Assembly: GCA_037176885.1 (NCBI GenBank)
Contig: JAWWNJ010000003.1
Coordinates: 2,542,001 to 2,606,000 of the forward strand
DNA length: 64,000 nucleotides
DNA from: Favolaschia claudopus
Taxonomy: Eukaryota > Basidiomycota > Agaricomycetes > Agaricales > Mycenaceae
Direction: 5' to 3'
Position numbers and translations under genes: made by a program. Below, in pieces: positions 1 through 11,232 of this stretch (position 1 is the stretch's first letter; every line of letters starts with the position of its first letter). The notes under the pieces are model-generated. The model saw only the letters and a program-made list of their open reading frames with translations, had not been told where the DNA came from and searched no databases.

Positions 1-1868
1 GTCGGAAGCGAACGTCGTTCTAACCACATACGGCGTCGTGTGCTCCGAGCATGCCACAATGAATCCACAGGACCGTAGCATCGGATCCGTACTCTTCACT
101 ACCAAGTGGTGGAGAATCATTTTGGGTACGTTTGCTTTCTGTTTAAATCGAAAAGTAGGATTTTGACTGCTCGCAGATGAGGCGCATACCATCAAGAACA
201 GGAAAACTAAGACGGCTGAGGCTTGTTGGGACTTGCAAGCCAGATTCCGTTGGTGCTTGACCGCCACTCCCATGTACGTGTTTGCGAAGACTATCTAATC
301 AAGCGAGCCAACTATCTACAAGGCAAAATAAAGTCGACGATTTCTTCCCCTTGCTCAAATTCATGCACATCAAGCCTCTGAACGAGTGGGAACTTTTCAA
401 CAGTATGATCGCTAAACCAATCTCCAACGGTTCTGGTGCCAATCTGGCGATGAAACGGCTTCAGGTATATATCTTTGATCTTCGTATGGATGGCGGAGTT
501 GAATATCTTACGATTTAGGTTGTCCTGAAACAGGTGATGTTTCGTCGAACAAAGTTGGATGTTGAATCGGTCCTCAAGCTCCCAGACCGCACTGTTGTCG
601 TCCTCTCTTGCGAATTCGACTCATCGGAGCAGCAATTCTACACAGCTCTGAGAAACAACGTGAAAACCCTGCTACAAAGAATTCTTGCAAAGAGCGAGGA
701 AAACGGTGGAGCTACTTATATGAATGTGCTCGTTTTATTGTTGAGATTGAGACAAGGTCAGTCGAATCTTTCTGTGTGTATCATCGCTGATCAGGGTCGT
801 CGTCTAGCCTGCGATCATCCATGCCTTGTTTTGGATGGGTATGCGGACGACATGGAAGATGTGAATCCAGGAACCAAACTCAACATGGCTCTGGACGCAG
901 ATTCCGGTTCGGATGTTGAAGCCGACATCAGTGAACCACGATGCCACGTTTGTAAGAGCCGGTCAGTCGAGCTAGAACCACAACTACATAGTTGCTGATG
1001 GTGATCACTCAGATTAACTCGACGAAATAGAGCCGATTCCAAGTCATGGCCTGACCACTGCATCGACTGCGCCGCATTCAAAGTTCAGGCTGAGAACCTG
1101 CACAGTTCAAAACGGGCTTCGGCGAAAATCCGAACTCTTTTGAAATTGCTTCAAAATATTGCAAAGGAATCTGGCGGCCGAGAAAAGACGGTGATATTTT
1201 CGCAATTCACTGCGATGCTGGATATTCTGGAATCGTTTCTCGTCGCGATCGGGGTCCGATTCGCCCGCTGTGAGTGTTGAACGCAGCGGAAATCAATCGC
1301 GATACTGATTATTTTTTGGTTCAGATGATGGCCAGATGACCATTAAGGAGAGAACAGAAGCTTTGCAAGAAATTGAACGAGATCCAAGAACAACGGTCAT
1401 TCTCGTTTCGTTGAAAGCAGGTGGTGTAGGTGCGTTATCGTTGATTCTCTGACTACAAAGTAAGCCCAAGAAACCTGACTGTGTGCGCAGGGTTGAATTT
1501 GACGGCTTGCAACCATGTCATTTTGGTTGATATGTGGTGGAATCCCGCCGTAGAGGTAAGCGTTGTTTCAATTGCCTTCTTGAACGAGCCGTGTTGTTAA
1601 GTGTTGGAAAAGGAACAAGCCTTTGATCGAACACATCGTGTCGGACAAAAGCGCAACGTTCACATCTATAAGCTTAAGATAGATGATACAGTTGAGGACA
1701 GAATACTTCAGGTGAGCGAGGCTACTGCTTGTATCTCGTCATTCAATCTCAGGGTGTACGATACAGTTGCAAGAGAAGAAACGTCAATTGACGACGATGG
1801 CTCTGAGTGGGAGTCATATCAAGAATCAGAAGCTGGGGATGCACGAGCTACTTCAACTCTTCAAATGA
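1..1868 (+). CDS. SNF2-family DNA-dependent ATPase, Rad5/Rad16-like (5' end outside window)
   Basis: Partial gene, open at the left edge. The reading starts inside the first ATPase lobe and shows the Walker B box DEAH (its Asp codon split by an intron at about 127-176), then the LTATP motif, the second half of SNF2_N ([18 protein letters not shown]), a short Cys pair (CHVC, near 940-965) that looks like a RING remnant, and a complete helicase C lobe with [27 protein letters not shown] and [10 protein letters not shown]. The last exon, after an intron at 1711-1764, reads LQEKKRQL and stops at 1868. The order SNF2_N, RING, helicase C is that of the Rad5/Rad16/Uls1 group, whose members remodel chromatin or ubiquitinate substrates in post-replication and nucleotide-excision repair. 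The exact subfamily cannot be fixed without the N-terminus. At least seven introns of about 45-60 nt are needed. Confidence 0.9.
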
Positions 1869-2793
1869 ATTGCAATATCTCGAACGGTGTAGAAACATAT
1901 GTAAAGGTAGCCATCGGATCTCTGCATCGGATATTTTGTATCTTGGAAGTTGTAGCAAATTGTAACTGTTTAGACACCTTTTTGGCATTCGGAATCTCAA
2001 GTAAGAGCTGCATTGCCTACCCGTAGGCTGTCTTGAAGCCTGCACAGCGACGAATTTTGGTTTCCGTTATTTACTCAAAAGCTGAGCCTGGGCGAGAATA
2101 TAGTAAGAAAGCAGCTTGACCCGTACTCAACTCGAAGACTCAAAACTTACTGGATAGTAGAGTTGTCCAGGATATTTGCAACCCCCATCCAGCATCCTGA
2201 TAGAGTGCAGTGCCGTGGTCCAAACCAATCTCGCCACTGTCGTTCTCGAAAGTTTTCTTTCAGGATCACTATGCCTTCTCTTCGCCTCAACCATCTACTC
2301 TCCTGACACGAGGATACGTTCAGCTGCCACAGCTTAGCTGCCTGGTCCCAAGAATGTAGATGGTTGAGGTGGCGAGAAAGCACGAATAGTGATCCGAAAA
2401 GAAATCTGTCGAGTACGACGGAAGTGAGAGTGGTTGAGCTGAAGGCACTGTGCTATGCCAGGCAGGACAGAGGGGAGTTGCAAGGATGGGTGCAAGTGCC
2501 CACAGACTTAAATACGAGGGATCATTATCAATTTCTTGTTGGCCGATCTAGTATCTATCCAAGTTTCTTCTATCTATCCATCTATCTGTCCAACCACAAA
2601 GTGATCTATTTCAACTCCCCGCGCGGGCTTGTTCGTCTTGAGCTGGACCTCCGAGATCAACGCGGACTGTTGTTGTAGTTATATTGAGAACTCGAATAAT
2701 TATGTCGTTCAGATGTCCGTATGTTCATGGTTGCGATTAGTTTATTCATTGGTGCAAGTCGTGAGTGAAAGTGGTGAGTGAAAGCGTAACATT
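1869..2793. other. Intergenic, no gene assigned
   Basis: About 0.9 kb between the convergent SNF2-like and CFA-synthase-like genes. It holds only short open frames with no family resemblance. A weak TATC/CTAT-rich tract lies at about 2551-2605 (imperfect microsatellite). Confidence 0.5.
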
Positions 2794-4776
2794 TCAGGCG
2801 CATATTTCGGCTGGAGAACCCTGGTGGTAATGTATTGAATGAGAAATCACTCGCAAATGTTCAACTTACTGGACGGGCAAGAGTCCAACACACACAGCTA
2901 AGCCACACCCGCGAATATGCAGTCTCCATGTATAAGAACATGTAGAGCCATTTTCGCCGAAACATCTCCAGTTTATACGGATCCTTCAACTCGGGATACC
3001 GCTTTTGGAGCGAGTCAATGAGGTCGGAGGTCCAGTTCTTCTTGAGCCGACTAGAATGGGAAGCAATAACATTGAGCGCTGTCTTATACTTGGCACATTA
3101 TGCATCGAGACTCACCGACCCCACTCGCGCAGGCATCGCGGATAATCTGCGACACACAAAAAGTGAGTTTAAATGTCGATGCCACAAAAATTACCTACGA
3201 ATGCCGAAGTCCTCGATGCTGTCGACGCAAAAGCGGCCCTTGGGAGAAGTAGAAAAAGATTTGGCAAGAGAGAGTGCGCTGGGCAAGATGGTATGTGGCC
3301 AGTGAAATTTCCGGATGAAGTTTTGACCCCTTTTGCCTGTGTCAGCCGGGAAAAAGTATGCGTAGATGATAGCTATAACTGACTGGTACCGAGTATATGT
3401 GTTTTCGGGATAGGTTGTGGCGGTGAGGACAGCTACGGAATCCGTGTCTTTGAGCGCCCAGTCGATTTTGGCAACATAGGAAGGCATATATTCCAACCCC
3501 ACCGCCTGCGGGTGCTGCGTGTAAGTTTACGGGGCCACAGTCAAGACAGTGATTGCTAACCTCGAGCATTTCGAGGGAAACGCAGGCATCGAAAGCACCC
3601 TCAAAGTGCGGGGGCATTTCACGATAATCCATGAAATGAACTGTGATCTGAGACGCAAACCCTGCATCCCTGATTCGTTTCTCGGCCAACTGCTTTTGTT
3701 CGATAGACAGTGTCAAAGTATCAACGGTACATCCAAGTTTAGCGGCCTGGTTAAACATGTTGGTGGGTTTCTTGACAGACGAACAGAACTGGCACGACGA
3801 CTCACAGCAATAGCGACGCTGCCCCATCCGCTACCTATCTCCAACAAGCGGCCACCCTCTCGAAGGCGAGCTTTGCGGAGAATATATGCAATCTTGTTTG
3901 ATTGCGCAGCTTCTAAGTCTCCTGCGGTCCGGTGACCGTGTAGGTCGCCGCAAACCCCTCCCTCGCTGTCCGACCAGATTGGGCACGAGTATTGCATTTC
4001 TTCGCTCAAGAAAGCCTGAACGCGTCGCCGATTCATCCTGTGCGACGACAGACTATAGTTGATTACGCACCATGTATAACTCGTTCGAGGCATCATACCC
4101 AGCAACCTGGAGCCTCCGTAAACCAATGACAAGGAGGAATGTGGCAGGCTTACATTGGCGATAGAAAGGGTGCGTGAATGACTGAAGAGATGCTGAAGCA
4201 CAACGGAAGCCTTGTAGATCCTGTGGAAGAATGTCGAGAAAGAGCTGATGTTCCTCCGGTTGTCGATGAAAAGCTGCTTGGAAAATGAGAATTATCCTAT
4301 TGATTGATGAGGTGGCCGTACATTGAAGACCTCTTTCAGATCGGGCGAGTCGCATTCTGCGGCCATGTACGCCTCGGAGACTGAAAGAATCGCTTTACAA
4401 CACAGCTTTGCACGAGCCATCCACGAACTCACAGCCAACGTCGTAAGAAAGGTAGACTCTGACCCAAAAACGTTCATCGTTGATGTGAAGTACCGCTCTG
4501 CGCGTCCCACACGCCTTGCTGTCCTTCGCTGGCGTCCCGAACTTGTGCATGGTGCCCGAAGGCTCGGTGATTTCTAGCTCTCCTGTTGTGATACCGGTCT
4601 TGAGAGCGTAGAATACTGCTGTTCTGGCTGAATATCATTGAGAACGGCAGCCCGCCTTGTGCCAGCAAATACGACTTACCATGTCTGAGGAAGGTCTTCT
4701 CTATCCATGAGCTGGATTTGAAAGTCGGAAGCGTAGAAACAGGAAGTGTAGCGTAGGCCGAATAGGATGCTGGCAT
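2794..4776 (-). CDS. Cyclopropane-fatty-acyl-phospholipid synthase-like SAM methyltransferase
   Basis: Multi-exon gene. It starts at the ATG at 4774-4776 (MPASYSAYATLPV) and stops near 2794. Exons joined by family expectation give an N-terminal lipid-binding part (GELEITEPSGTMHKFG, then DVGFSEAYM across an intron and SPDLKEVF), and then a Rossmann methyltransferase: LLEIGSGWGS is the SAM-binding glycine loop, followed by LSIEQKQLA, MDYREMP and VSLEMLE. The C-terminal part has EYMPSYVAKIDWA, FIRKFHWPHTILPS and EMFRRKWLYMFLYMETAY, the usual ending of fungal CFA-type enzymes. These enzymes add a methylene or methyl group from S-adenosylmethionine to unsaturated acyl chains of membrane phospholipids. 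No disabling stop was needed once about eight short introns were placed. The last exon is the least certain. Confidence 0.85.
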
Positions 4777-5878
4777 GTCTGTTCTTCTCGAATAGTAGCA
4801 AGAGAGGTTCCGGTTTTCTGTTGTGAACGTCGAAAAACTTTGTCTTGCCTATATATTGGAACGTGGCGGTTCCCAGTGGCGATCACAATGGACTACTTGA
4901 GTGCTTTCATCAACTGCGAGCGGCTGTGTGCGAGCAAAGTTCCCGCTGTCAGGCTGAATGTAGAGTAAGATCTCAAGACTTGACCCTGATTATGATTGAA
5001 TTCGGTAAATTGAAGTTGACGCTCTTTCGCTCAATTTAGAATTGAGGCTAAGGGTAAATTTACACGTATCATGGCGTAGCATACCTATAGCGCTAAGTAT
5101 GGGAAGCGTCGAGCGCTGAGCGCTGAGCATTGGTTGAGCATGGAGAGAGCGAGGTAGCGAAAGAAGCCGGAACGGCCGAGTCCGAGTCATCCATGTCCGA
5201 CATGGCCGCCAGGCCGAATTAGGCAAATACTTTTACTTCCACCAAACTCCCACCATCCTCCAACCATCCTCTAGGCGATACATTTGTTCATCCGTCGCAC
5301 AGCACAGACTACCATGCTCGCTAATCACTTTGGACACCTCTCCGAGTTCCCCACGCATCATCTTCACGAGCTTCCAGTTTGGATGCCACAACTTTACATA
5401 TAACTACTAGTAGTTGCGACTGGGAGGAACGAGCAAATTGTTGGCAAATTGTTATGTCTGTCCCTCTTAGACTAAGCATCCCACGAGTTCTTTGAATTTC
5501 TTCCAGTGAGGTCTAAACTGCGTTGCTTCCCATCGCTCCGCGCTCCTATTTCTTGGAAGCTCTGCCAGGGGCCCTCTGCATGCCTTTGTCTTTACCTTTC
5601 GCCAGTAGGTTCTAATAGTGGAATCACTGCCGCCGCCGTCGTCAGTCTAGTGCGGCGCTTGAGGTCTGAGCGAGTGAAACCCCAGATCGGACTCGTTGCC
5701 AGCCGGTACGATCGCCATCTACTCGTCCGAATCGCCTCCCGCTCTCCGTTGTTTGACACTATGACAGATCGTCAATGTCGTATGAACGTATAATAAGCTC
5801 TGCGACTGTCTGTCTCCTGGCCATGCTCTGGAGGCTTTCATTCATTCATTCCTTTATTCTTTCTTTTACGTTCTCCTT
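4777..5878. other. Intergenic, divergent promoter region
   Basis: 1.1 kb between the start of the CFA-like gene (minus) and the seven-helix protein (plus). No frame here resembles a known protein. A short direct repeat of gagcgctgagc type is seen at about 5110-5130, and CT-rich tracts lie just upstream of the plus-strand start (5835-5878). Confidence 0.5.
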
Positions 5879-7209
5879 ATGGAAAACTCTCCAGGCTCGG
5901 CCCAAGCTGGCTCTCTCTCTCTTAAAGTGACTGTCTTCAACATATCCGTTCTTCTGGGCGTTGTTTCCCTCGGTTTCATCGCTGCCACCGCATATTTCGC
6001 CTCCACCGTCCACAGGAGCCAGCTTTGGTTCAGACACATATTCTCGTGGATTGTGTACTCGGTCGCATTTTTATTCCTTGTTGGCCACCAGGGTGGGTCG
6101 AACCCACCCTTTGGCCTATGCTTTTTTCAATCGGCTCTGATCTACGCGGTCCCAACCTAGTACGGCTCAAGTTCCTCTCCGTCTATAGCAACACCTGACC
6201 AATTTCAGCCCTACACTCAGTGCTCTTGCTTTTGTTGCCGACGTGGGTTGTTCTCTTTGTTTTTTGTCAAGAGACGGCATGCTTAACGAGGCTGCCAGCT
6301 TTACATTCGCCTCTCAGCTATCATATTTAACAAGAGAAAGATTCATCCTTCTTTCACAAAATTTGTGGGTGGCCATTCATCACCATTGCGAGCCGTTACC
6401 GAGGCGCGGCAGCTGGTCGCATTTCCGCCGGTAGTCTTGCTCGCAGTGTTCATAGAGGCTATGGTGGTAAGCCTATGGGTCCACGTCAATTGCAGCACAC
6501 TCATTGGAATCTATTTCCCCCAGTCAGTTCAGGACCCTGCCGTTGTTGAACTGGAAGGAAATTTGTTGTATTGCCATGTCAGCTCATTGCAACCGTAAGG
6601 CTCATATCCATCTCAATGTTTCTCGGCTCAGCCACCGCGCCCACCAAATAGAACCCTAGTCAGCAGCTATATCATCATAATTACCGGAATCATCATTTTT
6701 CCGTTGGAGAGTGAGTATGGCCGCACATCTGATCTTTTCGCTGCCTTCACCAACCTAGTCTGGATCGCTGTCATGCTGTACCGCAACTGGAGGCTATTCC
6801 GTTCATCGAGTGGGCCAGACCAACAACTTTTCCTCACCATGTTCGTCCGCGTTGTTTTATTCACAATTATATCGATGTCGGGAGTGGGGTGCGTGAATTT
6901 TATCTTTTAGTCTGAACAACTTGACTGAGTTGCATGTTATCTTCTATTGTTATCAGACTGAGCTCAATGAGTCTTGGGGCACCCAATGGCATGAAGCCCT
7001 ATTGGACTCGTCTCGTGCTGACAATCGGTACGTTTGGCTCATAAAACCAACCGACTCTGGCGTAATGCTGTCCAGTGCCTATAATTGCCGCCATTACATT
7101 CGGAACTCAAGAGGCAAGCAAATTCTCACTTTTGCAACCGCAGAGTCACATATTATTGCCAGGATATCATGAGAGCATGGATATTTTGGAGGGAAGCTGC
7201 GGGCACTGA
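5879..7209 (+). CDS. Seven-helix membrane protein, fungal GPCR-like family of unknown ligand
   Basis: The start at 5879 gives a short hydrophilic N-terminus and a first helix (VTVFNISVLLGVVSLGFIAA). Spliced exons then give further helices: FSWIVYSVAFLFLVGHQ, a Cys-containing stretch (FGLCFFQSALIYAVP), LSALAFVADV, LVAFPPVVLLAVFIEAMVV, a loop with LLYCHVSS, IIIITGIIIFPL, FAAFTNLVWIAVMLYRNW, and MFVRVVLFTIISM. The last exon reads VPIIAAITFGTQEASKF before a short tail that stops at 7207-7209. The pattern FR-S near helix six and a P/A-x-x-FGTQ ending helix seven fits a large family of predicted seven-transmembrane proteins expanded in mushroom-forming fungi. Ligand and G-protein coupling are unknown. 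One splice near 6890-6960 is not clean in my reading, so the gene could be slightly damaged. Confidence 0.7.
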
Positions 7210-8032
7210 TTCTCAAGCACCGAAGAATGAAGCCTACCCAAACATTTGACAGGACACACGGTGGCTATGGATGTTCTCCTTGCGGGCATGGCGAACTCGG
7301 ACATGGAACTACGTAATTAAAGAAAAGACATTACCAGTTGGGTGCAAAGGTTGTGCTCGTACTAGTACTTACAAAGGACTCATCCCGCCTGCCTGTATCG
7401 AATCATAGGGTAGCTCAACGCCTGGTTCATTATTGTGGGCTACGGATCATGGTAAAACCTCAATGATCAATCGAGGCAAGTACACGACTCGACGAATCGA
7501 CAACCACTGTCAACCAGTGAGTACTCAGAATTTATATTACCTGACCCAGATTGCAGTGTAAGTCGAGGTCAACATCTCATCCGCCCTCCCTCGTCCATGT
7601 AGGAGCAGATTTTGAAAGAGGGTATGTTACATTGCAGTATCATCTATCCAGGCTATACGGACTTCGAAGCAAATTTAAATAGTGGAATTTACAGCAACCT
7701 CCAAAGTGGCTTGGAAAATATACATCGTTCGTGGATCTATGCTGGTATTTATACATAGAGGTTGTATCGTGATACATGAAGCCTTTGATTTATCTAGGTC
7801 GAGGCTGTACGAATGTGCTCTATTTACGTGCGAGATGCGGGAGGCAATGAGAGCGGGATCGAGGGTGGAGCTGGGTGTCATAGTTTAAAGGGGTCGAGAT
7901 CCAGATACCGAGCGACGCTCTATCGCGTCGGCTCGCGATGAAGGGCGGACAAGGACGATGGCGTGTGTAAGGTAAGGAAGGTAACATTGTGCGGCTGGTC
8001 CGATTGATAGTCGCGCCGGGGGAAGTGGATGA
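7210..8032. other. Intergenic, no gene assigned
   Basis: About 0.8 kb with only short frames (60-70 codons) that match nothing I recognise and lack splice-supported extensions. Confidence 0.45.
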
Positions 8033-8410
8033 TCAGGTATGCCGGGGTCGAGGGGTCATCGGACTTTCCATGTTACTGTGTGCGGTGGTTGCGGTCGCCA
8101 CAGCAAGCGCCGCTCCGTTGTCCGCTTTACGGTCGGACACCGACCCGGGTTGCATTGACGCAACGACTTTCGTCTTGTAAGCGTCTCGTTCAGAACGCAT
8201 GCGTTCCAGCTCCTGGATAAGCTGATTGTATCCCGCTCGCTGCTTCTCGATAAGCTTCCAGAGCTGCTCGTTCTTTGTTTTCAAGCCAATGCGCTCTGTG
8301 TGAGCCTGTTTTAAGGCCGCGAGTTTCGGGTCCTGCGAAGCAGCATGGGCATGCAAGAGACCGTCAACTGAGAGTGGAGGGAGAGACATGGGGGCGGGCG
8401 TAGAAGTCAT
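8033..8410 (-). CDS. Short coiled-coil protein; resembles the N-terminus of a larger fungal (RhoGAP-type?) protein
   Basis: From the ATG at 8408-8410 the frame encodes 125 residues: a Pro/Ser-rich start, LSVDGLLHAHAASQDPKLAA, then a heptad-rich segment with NEQLWKLIEKQRAGYNQLI and ELERMRSERDAYKTK, and a low-complexity tail ending MTPRPRHT. The LWKLIEKQR...YNQ segment reminds me of the N-terminal coiled coil of basidiomycete RhoGAP/PH (Bem3-like) proteins; that is recollection, not a search. No GAP or PH domain can be found downstream on this strand. It is therefore either a small stand-alone protein or a truncated gene relic. In-frame sequence extends upstream to 8500 without another convincing start. 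Confidence 0.45.
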   Translation of the reverse strand: MTSTPAPMSLPPLSVDGLLHAHAASQDPKLAALKQAHTERIGLKTKNEQLWKLIEKQRAGYNQLIQELERMRSERDAYKTKVVASMQPGSVSDRKADNGAALAVATATTAHSNMESPMTPRPRHT

Positions 8411-9522
8411 TACAGTGGGACTCGGAAGAAGGTGGAAGTGGGTGAAAGAGATGGATTTGCTGTGCATTCCGACTGGGCTATACATATATGCCGTGGTCAC
8501 TGGTCATACCGCTCCTCCGGCGCTTGGCGCAGGCCAGAGCGCAGAGCCAGACTTGGCCCAATCGTAAGATTGCAGGCTTGAGCCACTTGCCTGGTAGCAG
8601 ACACTATGGCGACAAACAGATTTAGCGAATTGCACCGCGGTATTTAGTACATGATACCCAGGGGGTTAAGTAGGAGGAGGTTCGCATTTCGAGATATCCA
8701 GTTGATTGCATTGAAAAACAAGACGCGGAGAGTTGCAGCTTGGACAGAACGAGCTGCGTTCGCGATGCTGAGGGAGAAGACAGAACAAGAAAACAAGCGA
8801 GCCGATTTTCAGGTCGAGGCATCCGAAGACGTCCGACTGAACTGTCCGAAATCATCCGAATCCTTGCTTGGACGTTTGGACTCGAGCGACGAGGCATCTT
8901 GGAGACTTCAGAAAAACAAATCACTGCAACGATGTTTGAAAATACCATTGCCTGTGGCAATTTGTAAAGCATGTTTCCTACGTTACACGATACAACCTGT
9001 AACTAGTATGGAACTTTTCACATCAACGGGCTCAGGCCGTTGGAAGTTAAAGGCGTTTGCGTGTTCGGAGAACGATTGTATCATGGGCGGATTTACTTCC
9101 GTTCGAAGATGTTTTTACATCGTACATCAACAGTACAAGCGTATGTAAGTAGTCAGTCAGTCCATAACAAGGGGGTGATCAAGGCGTTAAATATGCGTAC
9201 GGAGGCATGCAGGAAATCTCGAATCCCCGCATCCCCTACACTGCTGCAGGGGTGAGCAACCCAGCCATCCATCCTGTTTCCCGCCGACACCGACGGAAAA
9301 GGTTTTGTTCGTAGTACATGTGTAATCGTATGATGAAGAATGGATGCAGGGCGAATAGCGAATATGCAAGATGCAAAAACGTGAAGCGATAAGGTAAGCG
9401 GATAAGTGAGCAAAGTAGAAGGCGACATATACGATACACCAGCAGCAACAAAGTCCAGGGTTGTGACAACACGACAAACAGACACCGTACCCATACACCG
9501 ACTAATACACGAAGCCACCACC
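8411..9522. other. Intergenic, no gene assigned
   Basis: 1.1 kb between two minus-strand genes. Several overlapping open frames of 70-165 codons exist on both strands, but none has a plausible domain, signal peptide or splice pattern. Part is probably the 3' untranslated region of the membrane protein starting at 11232 and the promoter of the 8410 fragment. Confidence 0.4.
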
Positions 9523-11232
9523 TCAGTCTCGCTGCGGGGGCGGCATATCAGGAATAAGATAATGCACTGGCCGTCCGTCGCCAAAGCTCGATTTATGACC
9601 GAGCTGCGGTGCGCCGGGCATACCGCCGCGCAAGCTGCCCTCACGGCTGCTGTCAGAGGCGTCGTGCACGGGCGGTAACGGCGTCGGCGAGCTGGCGGGC
9701 GGGGACGTCAGAGAGGGATCTGTGGGGTTGTACTGCGGTACGGGTTTGCGCGGCGTCCGCCTTGTGGGAGGAGCTGCTGCTGCTGCTGGCTCGTTGCTCC
9801 CCGCGGATCCCCGTCGTTCGATGGCGGCGGTCTGTGACGTGCCGGAGGGGAACGCGGGACTGGGTGCAGGTGGGTAGCTAGATTCGTGTACGACGGAGGA
9901 CGACGTGTTCCGCTTCGAATCGCTGAACGGTCCCTCGGTCGAGGTGGGGGAGTTGTATGGGGAGCTCGGGTGCGAGCGCGGACGGCTGAAGTTGCTGTTC
10001 ATGTATGAGGACGTGGAGGTGGATGAGTTGCGTGTGACGGCAGAGTTTCCTGGGAGGGGAGCTATATAGTCGAGAGCGACCGCGTCCTCGTGCCCGTGCC
10101 CAGATTCTGAGAAGGGCGAGCGACCGGGCGGCGAAGACGAGATCTTTTCCTGCGAAGGGGAGAAGAACGACGATTCAACCTCGTCTTCTTCCGCCGTCGT
10201 GTCATTCATGCGTGAAGGTCGTGAGTTGATGCCCACATTGCCAATCATATAGACGTTACTGTCAAGCATGGCCCCGACAGAGTTAGTTTGCGTTTGGCGG
10301 TGGCTGCCGCCGCTAGAGGCACCGGCAGACCGTGAAGAGGGCGACGGGTACATGTTCGTCTTGGAGTCGGTCGAGCCGAGACCGGCCCATCTTCGAGAGG
10401 GCCCGCGCTTGGCGGGGGAACCTTTGGAGGTGGAGGATGCCGCAGCATACCTAAAGTAAAAGAAGGCTGCAATCGCCGCAGCGATGACGGCAAGACCGCC
10501 TATTACGCCGCCTGCTATTGCGCCGCGGTTCACCTTGGAGGTAGATGCTGCTCCGTTTACAGGCAGCGTTCCATCACCTCCAGACGAACTTATGGTACTA
10601 CTTGAGGATGCAGTAGGGCTGGCCGGCGGAGATGTAGGATCCGACGTAGTGGAAGATGATGCGGGCGTAGAGTTGATGCACGATGTGTCGGTGCCATTTT
10701 GAACGTAAAAGGCTTGGGACTGCCTCGAGAAATCGGGGAAAGGTAGAGTGGCGATGATCTCGTACCATCCCGGAGGCGCATCGACAGAAGTCCAGGTGAA
10801 GGTACGTAGCCCTGGGTCGATGGAGCTTGCTATAGGCCGTTGAATGTCGGCTCGTCGTCCGAGACCTCGACTTCCCGGCGGCTTAAATGTCCCAGACACC
10901 GTTGTCGATGGGGCTGGAGGTTGGGCCACATTTTCGTTCGTTATAGACAACGTCAACCCCCCTGGATCGTCCGCAGTGACCGGTGAATATTGCCAAGTAA
11001 TAGTTGCTTCAGAGCAAGTGGTCATCTCGGGGATGGAATTGAAGGCAAACGCAGGCGTCACAACGGCGGGTGCGGCCAACTGCGCGCTCGAAGCTGGAGC
11101 AGAGTTAGAGAGAAATAGACAATAAACTATCAAGCTCTACTTACGCCCTTGCCTGGGCCGCACATAACCATTGACCGAGCTTATATGGCCACAGAGAGCC
11201 CAGATTAAAAGAGCGACGGGTAGGTTGTACAT
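9523..11232 (-). CDS. Secreted-type single-pass membrane protein, Ser/Pro-rich (sensor- or mucin-like)
   Basis: Two exons. Exon 1 starts at 11230-11232 with a clear signal peptide (MYNLPVALLIWALCGHISS). An intron of about 50 nt (gtaagt...ccag) leads to the large exon, which ends at 9523. The ectodomain has a conserved-looking beta-rich part (EMTTCSEATITWQYSP, FTWTSVDAPPGWYEIIATL, one Cys pair) and then a Ser/Thr/Pro stalk. One transmembrane helix follows (GAIAGGVIGGLAVIAAAIAAFFYF), then a cytoplasmic tail of about 270 residues rich in Ser, Pro and Asn. This architecture is very common in agaricomycete surface proteins and resembles wall-stress sensors in layout, but no WSC domain is present. 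The molecular function is unknown. Confidence 0.85.
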
